In this document: positions 7,641 through 14,736 of the stretch, piece by piece
Layout: every line of letters begins with the position of its first letter
How positions within the stretch are numbered: the stretch's first letter is position 1
NCBI GenBank assembly: GCA_937893675.1
Contig: CALBGI010000070.1
Coordinates: 1 to 30,913, forward strand
DNA: 30,913 nucleotides
Reading direction: 5' to 3'
From: an uncultured Blautia sp.
GTDB taxonomy: Bacteria > Bacillota > Clostridia > Lachnospirales > Lachnospiraceae
Position numbers and translations under genes: made by a program
The notes under the pieces: model-generated
The model's input: only the letters and a program-made list of their open reading frames with translations
Database searches by the model: none
Told to the model about the DNA's origin: nothing

Positions 7641-7883
7641 ATGAGCGTTAGTGAAGCACAGATCGACAACCTGGTGAATCTTTTGGACGGCTATGCCGAA
7701 AAAGGCGGCCATCATCTGAATGTAAACGTGTTTACAAGAGAAACTCTTCTGGATGCACAGGCACATCCGGAAAAATACCCGCAGCTCACCGTACGGGTTT
7801 CCGGTTATGCAGTAAACTTCAACAAGCTGACAAAAGAGCAGCAGGATGAAGTTATCTCCAGAACTTTCCACGAAGGTATGTAA
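7641..7883 (+). CDS. free-standing glycyl-radical subunit of PFL (GrcA-like)
   Basis: An 80-residue protein equal to the C-terminal domain of PFL. After MSVSEAQIDNLVNLLDGY comes GGHHLNVNVFTRETLLDA, then HPEKYPQLTVRVSGYAVNF with the radical Gly at residue 55, then LTKEQQDEVISRTFHEGM. The E. coli spare part YfiD/GrcA has the same end but a longer, unrelated front, and there it rescues oxygen-cleaved full-length PFL; here the upstream gene has no such domain, so this chain is inferred to be an obligate subunit. It starts 113 bases after the large chain with its own AAGGAGGAAATAAA site and lies in a different reading frame, so neither readthrough nor one lost base would join them. pflA follows 37 bases later. 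Confidence 0.9.
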   Translation: MSVSEAQIDNLVNLLDGYAEKGGHHLNVNVFTRETLLDAQAHPEKYPQLTVRVSGYAVNFNKLTKEQQDEVISRTFHEGM

Positions 7884-7920
7884 TTTTCAGGAAGAGTGTT
7901 TCTTCAGAAAAGGAAAACGT

Positions 7921-8691
7921 ATGATTACAGGACGTATTCATTCAACAGAGAGCTTCGGGACCGTGGACGGTCCCGGAGTTCGTTTTGTTATATTCTTTCA
8001 GGGGTGTCCCATGCGGTGTCAATACTGCCATAATCCGGACACCTGGGATCCGGCCGCCGGAACAGAATACACGGCTGACCGCCTCCTTGAGGCGTATGAG
8101 CGCAATGAGGCCTTCTACAAAGGGGGAGGCATTACCGCGACAGGAGGGGAACCGCTTCTGCAGCTGGAATTTTTGACGGAGCTGTTCACAAAAGCCAGGG
8201 AAAAAGGAATCCATACCTGTCTTGACACCTCCGGGATTGTGTACCGTGATGAGCGCAAAGACGAATTTGTACGGTTGTTTGCTGTTACGGACCTGGTGCT
8301 TCTGGATATCAAGCACAGCGACGAAAAAGGCCATCTTGCGCTGACCAAAAGAAAGCAGGCGCCTGTGCTGGCGTTTGCAGAAGCACTGGAGAAAGCCGCA
8401 GTGCCCATGGTCATCCGGCATGTGCTGGTACCCGGGATTACGGATACAGAAGAGGAATGGCGCAGGCTGGGCTATCTGATCGGCCGTTTCAGCAATTTAA
8501 AGGGGCTGGAACTGCTGCCCTACCATACAATGGGAACAACAAAATACAAGGAGCTCGGAATCGCCTATCCGCTGCAGGGCGTTCCGGAAATGGACAAGGA
8601 AAAGGCGAAGAAGGCCAGAGCGATCATTCTCGAGGGAATTAAGGCAAGGCGAAGGGAAGAGCTTCAAAAAGAAAAACAGATTGAGGATTAA
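7921..8691 (+). CDS. pflA: pyruvate formate-lyase activating enzyme (radical SAM)
   Basis: A 256-residue radical S-adenosylmethionine enzyme that places the glycyl radical on PFL. The cluster motif is C29-x3-C33-x2-C36 (GCPMRCQYCHNP), at the standard position for PFL activases; TVDGPGVRFVIFFQGC before it and GGGITATGGEPLLQ (the GGE motif) after it are also typical. LVLLDIKHSD and VIRHVLVPGITD follow in family order, and LELLPYHTMGTTKY is the usual C-terminal signature. The ATG at 7921 is preceded by AAAAGGAAAACG; in-frame codons upstream overlap the glycyl-radical gene and are not family-like. Its substrate glycine here lies on the separate 80-residue chain. Cotranscription with pflB is inferred from spacing and direction. 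Confidence 0.95.
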   Translation: MITGRIHSTESFGTVDGPGVRFVIFFQGCPMRCQYCHNPDTWDPAAGTEYTADRLLEAYERNEAFYKGGGITATGGEPLLQLEFLTELFTKAREKGIHTCLDTSGIVYRDERKDEFVRLFAVTDLVLLDIKHSDEKGHLALTKRKQAPVLAFAEALEKAAVPMVIRHVLVPGITDTEEEWRRLGYLIGRFSNLKGLELLPYHTMGTTKYKELGIAYPLQGVPEMDKEKAKKARAIILEGIKARRREELQKEKQIED

Positions 8692-8711
8692 ATAAGAACA
8701 GGAGAAAAAAC

Positions 8712-10196
8712 ATGCCGGTATTTGACTTTGGCAGTACAACGGACAAGAAACAGGCGCCGGAATGTACGTACAATACTTTTTTATCAGAGGTGAAAAAGAC
8801 AACGCCGGAGCATCCCATTCTTGTTCTGGACAATGCAAAACAGAAATGGGAGCATCATTCGGAGGGATTTTTCACCAATCCCAACATCCGCACCACGTTT
8901 GAGTTTGATACAGGAAACGGAAGCGTAAGCGGGGATATCAAACGCATAGATGCCCGTTTTGTAAATCTCATCCGATGGCTGGGCGAGCACCATATCCGGG
9001 TGCGTCTTTCCGGGGAGAACCGGGAAGAGGGCTATGCGGTGTACAAGCTGTGTGAGATTGCCTATGGAGGGCGGGGTAAGCTTTCGGCCTCTGACGGCTT
9101 TCTGCAGTTTATGATCGACAGGCTCCTGGCAAGCAGCGCTCCCAGCGGAAATGAGGAGGAAGAGGATGAGGATGCAGACGGGGATGAGATGAAGCTGACC
9201 AGTCTGCAGAGTATCACGGATTTTATGCAGTGCGCCGGGCGGACGCTGCCTGACAATATCCGCCTTTGGGCGAGAAGAAACCTTGCGGTTGCCCGTTCTC
9301 ACGAGGTTTCCCCGGAGGAACGCCGCCATGCGCAGCGGGCGCTCTCCATCATGATGAACGTGCAGTGGAAGAACAATTATTTTGAATCCATAGATCCTGA
9401 GGAAGCGCGCAGGATCCTGGATGAAGAGCTTTACGGTATGGAGCGGGTAAAGCAGCGTGTCATGGAGACCATTATCCAGATTAACCGTACCCACAGCCTG
9501 CCGGCATACGGGATTTTGCTGGTTGGCCCGGCGGGAACCGGAAAATCACAGATTGCCTATGCGGTTGCAAGGATTTTAAAACTTCCGTGGACAACCTTGG
9601 ATATGAGTTCCATCAACGACCCGGAACAGCTCACCGGAAGTTCCAGGATTTACGCAAACGCAAAGCCGGGAATCATTATGGAAGCATTTTCGGCGGCAGG
9701 CGAGTCGAATCTTGTCTTCATCATCAATGAGCTTGACAAGGCGGCCTCCGGAAAGGGAAACGGAAATCCGGCGGATGTGCTGCTCACCCTTTTGGACAAC
9801 CTGGGCTTTACAGACAACTACATGGAATGTATGATTCCGACAGTTGGCGTATATCCCATTGCTACGGCAAACGACAAGGACCAGATCAGCGCCCCGCTGA
9901 TGTCGCGATTTGCGGTGATCGAGATTCCGGATTATACGGAAGAGGAAAAACGGATTATTTTTCAGGATTATGTGCTTCCCAAGGTTCTGAAGCGCATGAG
10001 CCTTGAGGCCGGCGAGTGCATAGTGACACAAGAAGCGCTGGATGTCATTCTGGAAAAGCACAGGAATACCTCTGGCATTCGGGATCTGGAACAGGCAGCC
10101 GAGCACATTGCGGCAAATGCGCTGTACCGGATTGAGGCAGAGCATGTAAAAAAAGTTATATTTGATGGAGAAATGGTGAGAGACCTTCTCTGGTAG
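8712..10196 (+). CDS. Lon-like AAA+ ATPase without a protease domain
   Basis: A 494-residue AAA+ protein. From about residue 235 it follows Lon: IDPEEARRILDEELYGMERVKQRVME, Walker A GPAGTGKS (272-279), Walker B FIINEL with Asn339 in place of the usual Asp and Glu340 kept, sensor 1 at N387 (ATAND), a probable arginine finger R399 (MSRF) and sensor 2 SGIRDLE (454-460). It ends soon after the lid, so the Ser-Lys protease domain of Lon is absent. The first 230 residues do not look like the LON substrate domain; they contain an acidic run (EEEEDEDADGDE) near 150-160. The gene starts 20 bases after pflA behind AGGAGAAAAA and is likely the last gene of the PFL transcript. It could be a remodelling ATPase acting on PFL, or an unrelated chaperone; the partner is unknown. 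Confidence 0.8.
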   Translation: MPVFDFGSTTDKKQAPECTYNTFLSEVKKTTPEHPILVLDNAKQKWEHHSEGFFTNPNIRTTFEFDTGNGSVSGDIKRIDARFVNLIRWLGEHHIRVRLSGENREEGYAVYKLCEIAYGGRGKLSASDGFLQFMIDRLLASSAPSGNEEEEDEDADGDEMKLTSLQSITDFMQCAGRTLPDNIRLWARRNLAVARSHEVSPEERRHAQRALSIMMNVQWKNNYFESIDPEEARRILDEELYGMERVKQRVMETIIQINRTHSLPAYGILLVGPAGTGKSQIAYAVARILKLPWTTLDMSSINDPEQLTGSSRIYANAKPGIIMEAFSAAGESNLVFIINELDKAASGKGNGNPADVLLTLLDNLGFTDNYMECMIPTVGVYPIATANDKDQISAPLMSRFAVIEIPDYTEEEKRIIFQDYVLPKVLKRMSLEAGECIVTQEALDVILEKHRNTSGIRDLEQAAEHIAANALYRIEAEHVKKVIFDGEMVRDLLW

Positions 10197-10205
10197 AGCG
10201 GCAGC

Positions 10206-10862
10206 TCACACCATATGCAAAAGGTGGATCAAGATCAGCCAGGTCAATCCATAGTATGAAATAACTGCGACCAGATCGTTGAGCGTGGTGATCAGCGGGC
10301 CGGAGGCGACTGCAGGGTCGATTCCAATCTTCTGGAAAAGAATCGGGATCATGGTGCCGGACAAAGAGGAAACCACCATGGCCAGAATCATTGCGGCACC
10401 AAGGCAGCCGGAAACGGAAAAAGCGAAAATGACCGTGTTGCCTTTGAAATACAGGTAGATCCCAATGAAAAGAAATGACAAAAGACCAAGAACGATTCCG
10501 TTCATAAGGCCAACGCGAATCTCTTTCCACACCAGGGCGGCTTTGTGTCTGCGGTTGATACGGCCGTCCATTAAAACCCGGATTGCCACAGCGAGAGACT
10601 GCGTTCCCACATTTCCGGCCATATCAAGAATGAGGGACTGGAAGCACATGATAACCGGAAGCTGGGCAACAATGCCCTCAAAAAGTCCCACAGCAGCTGA
10701 AACACCAAGTCCCAATACCAGAAGAAGCCCAAGCCAGGGCAGTCTTTTGTGTACGCTTTCCCATACGGGCTCTGTCAGATCGTGCTCAGCAGATAAAACA
10801 GCGGAAGTTGTATAATGGTCAACGGTTTCTCTGATTACTTTTACATTTTTCATTTTGCTCAT
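10206..10862 (-). CDS. short MgtE-like divalent cation transporter (membrane domain only)
   Basis: A 218-residue membrane protein matching the transmembrane domain of MgtE magnesium channels. About five hydrophobic segments begin with LPWLGLLLVLGLGVSAAVGLFE. Two family blocks are clear: GNVGTQSLAVAIRVL, which lines the pore in MgtE, and DPAVASGPLITTLNDL near the C-terminus. Full MgtE has N-terminal regulatory and CBS domains (roughly 250 residues) that close the pore when Mg is high; these are absent and replaced by a hydrophilic leader of about 40 residues. The ATG at 10862 is chosen for a GAGGAGG site 8 bases upstream; an upstream in-frame extension lacks one. Its stop is 9 bases from the stop of the convergent AAA+ gene. 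Transport of Mg or another divalent ion is inferred. Confidence 0.85.
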   Translation of the reverse strand: MSKMKNVKVIRETVDHYTTSAVLSAEHDLTEPVWESVHKRLPWLGLLLVLGLGVSAAVGLFEGIVAQLPVIMCFQSLILDMAGNVGTQSLAVAIRVLMDGRINRRHKAALVWKEIRVGLMNGIVLGLLSFLFIGIYLYFKGNTVIFAFSVSGCLGAAMILAMVVSSLSGTMIPILFQKIGIDPAVASGPLITTLNDLVAVISYYGLTWLILIHLLHMV

Positions 10863-11021
10863 TGTATAGACCTCCTCTACAAAAAAAATGCAGAAGCAGG
10901 GAAGAAGCGCGTTGTTTTCCCTGAAAAAGGGCATAAAAATACCACTGTCAGTTACAAACAAAACGCTGCTTTGCTCCTGCGGATGCAGTGTTGCGTTGGA
11001 ACAGACAATGGCATTCTTTTA

Positions 11022-11126
11022 TCAACGAAAAATGCAGTCAGAACACAGACAGTCTGCGCCGGCATATGTTCGCTCATATAAGAATACCGTGTCCGCGTGT
11101 AAAATACAACTGTGACAACTGTCCAT
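11022..11126 (-). CDS. possible 34-residue Cys-rich mini-protein or leader peptide
   Basis: A small frame between the promoter and the MgtE-like gene. It opens with ATG after GAGGTGAGGAC and encodes MDSCHSCILHADTVF near the front and GADCLCSDCIFR at the end. Five cysteines form CxxC and CxCxxC, the pattern of a metal-binding knuckle rather than random sequence. The residues between are not low-complexity. It lies about 160 bases ahead of the transporter start, so it could be a leader peptide or an independent mini-protein. I know of no named family. The rest of 10863-11299 contains a promoter and, near 10881-10921 on this strand, a weak hairpin and T-run. Confidence 0.4.
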   Translation of the reverse strand: MDSCHSCILHADTVFLYERTYAGADCLCSDCIFR

Positions 11127-11161
11127 GTCCTCACCTCACATTCTTAAAAATCTGTTTTTGT

Positions 11162-11190
11162 ATTCTAACATTTATGGGCGTTGTTATCAA
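11162..11190 (-). promoter_or_regulatory. promoter of the mini-ORF and MgtE-like transcript
   Basis: Read on the minus strand: TTGATA (11190-11185), 17 bases, TAGAAT (11167-11162). The -35 box is inside an inverted repeat, TTGTT-N6-AACAA (11181-11196), which may be an operator. The 5' leader to the transporter would be close to 300 bases. Confidence 0.55.
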
Positions 11191-11298
11191 GAACAATACC
11201 ACAATGTTCACAGTTTTTTTACGTATTCTCCATATATTCCTGGTGAATGCAGTGGAACATACAAAAAACAGTTTTCCCTCAATTCCTGACAAAGAGCC

Positions 11299-11355
11299 AA
11301 AAAAAAGGAGCGCTGCTCCATGGACGAAAACCGCCCATGAGACAGCGCTCTTTTT
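11299..11355 (-). terminator. terminator of pckA
   Basis: GAGCGCTG (11308-11315) pairs with CAGCGCTC (11343-11350), and CCATGG-type bases inside extend the stem. On the minus strand the hairpin is followed by eight Ts (11306-11299); on the plus strand by five Ts, so it could act both ways. Confidence 0.85.
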
Positions 11356-11369
11356 GAATTTGTTTATTC

Positions 11370-12974
11370 TTATAACTGCGGGCCAGCAGCAACCAGAGCC
11401 TTGCCGGCTTCATTTCCTTCGTATTTTGCGAAGTTTTTGATAAATCTCTGTGCAAGGTCTTTTGCCTTCTCTTCCCACTCGGAAGCATCAGCATAAGTGT
11501 TGCGCGGATCAAGGATATTGGTGTCAACGCCCGGAAGAGCAGTCGGTACTTCGAAGTTGAAGTACGGAATCTTCTTGGTTTCTGCGTTTGCGATATCGCC
11601 GTTCAGAATTGCGTCGATGATGCCGCGGGTATCTTTGATGGAGATACGTTTGCCTGTGCCGTTCCATCCGGTGTTAACCAGATATGCTTTTGCACCGCTC
11701 ATTTCCATTCTTTTAACAAGCTCTTCTGCATATTTGGTCGGATGCAGTTCCAGGAAAGCCTGGCCGAAGCAAGCGGAGAAGGTCGGGGTGGGCTCGGTGA
11801 TTCCACGCTCAGTACCTGCAAGCTTAGCAGTGAAGCCGGACAGGAAGTAGTACTGTGTCTGTTCCGGAGTCAGTACGGATACCGGAGGAAGTACGCCGAA
11901 CGCATCTGCGGACAGAAAGATCACGTTCTTCGCTGCCGGTGCAGCAGATACCGGACGAACAATCTTCTCGATGTGATCGATGGGGTAGGATACACGTGTG
12001 TTCTCAGTCACGCTCTTGTCGTCAAAGTCAATCTTGCCGTTCTCGTCCAGAGTTACGTTCTCAAGAAGTGCATTTCTCTTGATCGCGTTGTAGATATCCG
12101 GCTCAGATTCTTTGTCAAGGTTGATAACCTTTGCGTAGCAGCCGCCCTCGAAGTTAAATACACCGTTGTCATCCCAGCCGTGCTCATCATCACCGATCAG
12201 AAGACGCTTCGGATCTGTGGAAAGTGTGGTTTTTCCGGTTCCGGAAAGACCGAAGAAGATAGCGGTGTTTTCGCCGTTCATATCTGTGTTTGCGGAGCAG
12301 TGCATGGAAGCAATGCCTTTCAGGGGCAGGTAGTAGTTCATCATGGAGAACATACCTTTTTTCATTTCTCCGCCGTACCAGGTGTTGATGATAACCTGCT
12401 CGCGGCTGGTGATGTTGAACATGGAAGTTGTCTCAGAGTTAAGACCAAGCTCCTTGTAGTTCTCGATCTTTGCCTTGGACGCGTTGTAAACAACGAAATC
12501 CGGCTCAAAGTTCTCAAGCTCTTCGTCAGAAGGAATGATGAACATGTTCTTTACAAAGTGTGCCTGCCAAGCTACCTCAACGATAAAGCGGATAGCCATA
12601 CGTGTATCAGCGTTTGTACCGCAGAAAGCATCCACTACAAAAAGTCTCTTGTTGGACAGCTCTTTCAGTGCGATTTCTTTACAGGTATCCCAAGCTTCCT
12701 GAGATGCCGGATGGTTGTCGTTTTTGTATTCATCGGAAGTCCACCATACAGTGTCTTTGGAGTTTTCGTCCATAACGATGAATTTGTCTTTGGGGGAACG
12801 GCCTGTGTAGATACCGGTCATAACGTTAACGGCACCAAGCTCGCTGACCTGGCCTTTTTCAAAACCGGTAAGGTCGGATCTTGTTTCTTCTTCAAACAAC
12901 ATTTCATAAGAAGGATTGTGCACGATTTCAGTAGTTCCGGTGATGCCATACTTGCTTAAATCAATTTTTGCCAT
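11370..12974 (-). CDS. pckA: phosphoenolpyruvate carboxykinase (ATP)
   Basis: A 534-residue ATP-dependent PEP carboxykinase interconverting oxaloacetate plus ATP with PEP, CO2 and ADP. Family marks appear in order: GIYTGRSPKDKF near 54-65 (substrate Arg), MHCSANTDM, the kinase-1a P-loop GLSGTGKTTLS, LIGDDEHGWDD (kinase 2, metal binding), and the adenine-binding FSACFGQAFLELHP region. Length is typical (520-540). In fermenting gut Firmicutes it may run either as the gluconeogenic step or toward CO2 fixation; the sequence does not decide. The ATG at 12974 is preceded by AGAGGT about 10 bases upstream. It is a single-gene unit with its own promoter and terminator. Confidence 0.96.
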   Translation of the reverse strand: MAKIDLSKYGITGTTEIVHNPSYEMLFEEETRSDLTGFEKGQVSELGAVNVMTGIYTGRSPKDKFIVMDENSKDTVWWTSDEYKNDNHPASQEAWDTCKEIALKELSNKRLFVVDAFCGTNADTRMAIRFIVEVAWQAHFVKNMFIIPSDEELENFEPDFVVYNASKAKIENYKELGLNSETTSMFNITSREQVIINTWYGGEMKKGMFSMMNYYLPLKGIASMHCSANTDMNGENTAIFFGLSGTGKTTLSTDPKRLLIGDDEHGWDDNGVFNFEGGCYAKVINLDKESEPDIYNAIKRNALLENVTLDENGKIDFDDKSVTENTRVSYPIDHIEKIVRPVSAAPAAKNVIFLSADAFGVLPPVSVLTPEQTQYYFLSGFTAKLAGTERGITEPTPTFSACFGQAFLELHPTKYAEELVKRMEMSGAKAYLVNTGWNGTGKRISIKDTRGIIDAILNGDIANAETKKIPYFNFEVPTALPGVDTNILDPRNTYADASEWEEKAKDLAQRFIKNFAKYEGNEAGKALVAAGPQL

Positions 12975-13081
12975 CTTACATTAACCTCTTTTCTTAGATA
13001 GTAATAGGATAACCCTTTGTAAATGGGGATTATTCCCTATTCGTTGAAAGACGCTGGAAAAATCCAACGTTCCCTACCATA

Positions 13082-13109
13082 ATTATACATAAATCAGGAA
13101 CAAAAGCAA
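13082..13109 (-). promoter_or_regulatory. promoter of pckA
   Basis: On the minus strand TTGCTT (13109-13104), 16 bases, then a perfect TATAAT (13087-13082). The leader to the ATG is about 100 bases. Confidence 0.55.
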
Positions 13110-13254
13110 TAAAAAACATCATAAATTTTTTATAAAGTGAATGGCATTTTGTAACATTTTGGGCGGCCGTGACTTAATAGAGCAGATGGCAAAGAGGATA
13201 CATTTTCCATCGGATGAAAAGCAGTTTACGGAAGGAGAAGGGAGAAACGATAAA

Positions 13255-13560
13255 ATGAAGCAGACAAGAAAAAGGAAACGGATGTTGTGTGTGGTTTTTG
13301 CTGCGGGACTGATATGCTTGTCCGGATGTGCGGATAAGGAAACCATTCAGCAAAAAGAAGGGAGCGTGTCTCAGGAGACGGAGACGTCCGTGAGACGGGA
13401 AACGTTCAATGGGATAAAACGGGTGAAGGGTTCTGACGGGCATATGTGGACGCCGCCGGCCGGGTCGTATACGGATGAGAACGGAAACGTGGTGGACAAG
13501 GACGGCTGCGTGATCGGAAGCACAGGGCCGCTGAGGTTTTCACCAAATGCAGTGGGGTGA
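13255..13560 (+). CDS. small secreted lipoprotein of unknown function
   Basis: A 101-residue protein with a classic lipoprotein signal: a very basic start (MKQTRKRKRM), a hydrophobic core and the lipobox LSGC with the lipidated Cys at residue 25. The mature part is short and polar; it contains a Gly/Asp-rich segment, GSYTDENGNVVDKDG, and no known domain. The ATG at 13255 is chosen because it opens the signal peptide; GGGAGAAA lies upstream, and longer in-frame starts (from 13141) would bury the signal. Its stop overlaps the first possible start of the sigma-factor gene, so the two are coupled, and the lipoprotein may sense or be controlled with that pair at the cell surface. Function is not known. 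Confidence 0.7.
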   Translation: MKQTRKRKRMLCVVFAAGLICLSGCADKETIQQKEGSVSQETETSVRRETFNGIKRVKGSDGHMWTPPAGSYTDENGNVVDKDGCVIGSTGPLRFSPNAVG

Positions 13561-13565
13561 AGAAT

Positions 13566-14078
13566 GTGAAGGACATGGAAAGGATATATCAAAACTATTT
13601 TCATGATGTGTTTCTCTATATCCGTGCGTTATCGGGGAATGAGGGGCTGGCGGAGGAAATCGCCCAGGAAACCTTTGTGCGTGCCATGAAAAATCTGCAT
13701 CAGTTTGATGGCCGCAAGGATATCCGCGCGTGGCTGTTTACCATTGCCAGAAATCTTTACCGGCGGCATTGCCGCAGAAACCGTATTTATGCGCAGGAGG
13801 CGGATCTGGAAGCCATAGAGGATTCCTCGCCTCAGATATTGGAACAGATCGTAAGCCGGGAGACGGCTCTGCAGATCGTACGAAGCGCGGAGCATCTGCC
13901 GGAGCCGTACCGGAAGGTATTTCGGCTGAGGATATATGGAGAACTTTCTTTTGAAAAGATAGGGGAATGCTTTGGGAAAAGTGCAGGCTGGGCAAGAGTG
14001 ACCTGTTACCGGGCCAGGCAGATGATACAAAAAGAAATGACAAGGGAGGAAACATCAAATGAAGGAAATCAGCTGTGA
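13566..14078 (+). CDS. ECF-type RNA polymerase sigma factor
   Basis: A 170-residue extracytoplasmic-function sigma factor. Region 2 covers about residues 5-65 (YFHDVFLYIRAL, AEEIAQETFVRAMKNL, FDGRKDIRAWLFTIARN); region 4 covers about 110-160 (LPEPYRKVFRLRIYGELSFEKIGECFG, then SAGWARVTCYRARQ as the recognition helix-turn-helix). Regions 1 and 3 are absent, as expected. Start choice: GTG at 13566 has GGGGTGA five bases upstream; GTG at 13557 would overlap the lipoprotein stop but has no ribosome binding site, and ATG at 13575 is badly spaced. It overlaps the anti-sigma gene by 20 bases. Targets are unknown, and no clear self-type promoter was found upstream of the cassette. Confidence 0.88.
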   Translation: MKDMERIYQNYFHDVFLYIRALSGNEGLAEEIAQETFVRAMKNLHQFDGRKDIRAWLFTIARNLYRRHCRRNRIYAQEADLEAIEDSSPQILEQIVSRETALQIVRSAEHLPEPYRKVFRLRIYGELSFEKIGECFGKSAGWARVTCYRARQMIQKEMTREETSNEGNQL

Positions 14079-14709
14079 CGTGATTCGGGATTTATTTTTG
14101 CCGTATCTGGATGGAACGGCCAGCCAGGATACAAGGAAGCTGGTGGAGGAGCATCTTGAGGGATGTAAGACATGCCGCGATCTGTATGAAGAAATGAAAA
14201 CGGATTTTCTGACAGACAGCTGCATAACGGAGGGGCAGGCGGTCACGCAGGCCAGCACGGAGGAATTGTACCGCTTTAAACGTTTTTTGTCCGGAAGGCA
14301 TATAAGAACAGCCGTTTTGTCGGTGGTGTGCGCCGCAGCGCTTTTGGTGGGAACCGCCGTATTTATGAATCAGAAAGTGACATATCTTGACTATGAAGAC
14401 GCAGAAATCCAGGTTTATGAAGATGAAGAGGCGGTTTATTATAAGACCGGGATTCGCGGAAATTATCACTGGGACCGTCAGCTGGACATGGATACCGGAG
14501 TGAGCACCGTCTATTTTGAACAGAGCCTCTGGGAAAAATACGTGGAGGCGCTGTTTTTTCCATTTGACCATATTCATATGATCCTGAAAAAGGACGCGGT
14601 CAAAGAAGTGTATCAGAACGCAGACGGTACGGAAGATGTTGTCTGGGAAGCAACGGAAGAAGAAAAAGAAAACTATTTTAAGCAGCCCGATGGCCGTGCC
14701 CTGGGATGA
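14059..14709 (+). CDS. zinc-finger anti-sigma factor, membrane-anchored
   Basis: A 216-residue partner of the preceding sigma factor. The N-terminal domain has C6 and the H32-x3-C36-x2-C39 motif (EEHLEGCKTCRD) of zinc-binding anti-sigma (zf-HC2) domains, which hold ECF sigma factors inactive. One membrane helix follows at about 84-103 (TAVLSVVCAAALLVGTAVFM). The outer part of some 110 residues is acidic and tyrosine-rich (YEDAEIQVYEDEEAVYYKTG) and would be the sensing domain; it matches no family I know. The ATG overlaps the sigma stop by 20 bases, behind AGGGAGGAAAC, so translation is coupled and the ratio fixed. The signal that releases sigma is unknown. Confidence 0.85.
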   Translation: MKEISCDVIRDLFLPYLDGTASQDTRKLVEEHLEGCKTCRDLYEEMKTDFLTDSCITEGQAVTQASTEELYRFKRFLSGRHIRTAVLSVVCAAALLVGTAVFMNQKVTYLDYEDAEIQVYEDEEAVYYKTGIRGNYHWDRQLDMDTGVSTVYFEQSLWEKYVEALFFPFDHIHMILKKDAVKEVYQNADGTEDVVWEATEEEKENYFKQPDGRALG

Positions 14710-14736
14710 CAGACCTTTTTCAAGAGAAAAGCCCAT

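Noticed and set aside
7527..7641. Split PFL explained as a simple frameshift or readthrough
   Set aside because: The two reading frames differ, 113 bases without coding character separate them, the second gene has its own strong ribosome binding site and Met start, and the first has a non-homologous tail. One base error cannot restore a normal PFL.
10863..11160. M-box (ykoK) magnesium riboswitch before the MgtE-like gene
   Set aside because: A GGTGAGG stretch recalls the start of the M-box, but the later conserved blocks are not found, and the stretch is better explained as the ribosome binding site of the mini-ORF.
11742..12959. 405-codon open frame on the plus strand opposite pckA
   Set aside because: Antisense shadow caused by codon bias of pckA; no family resemblance and no start signals.
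13150..13171. ECF-type promoter (TGTAAC and CGTG) in front of the lipoprotein gene
   Set aside because: The spacer is 12 bases, where about 16 are needed, so self-regulation by the sigma factor is not supported by this site.
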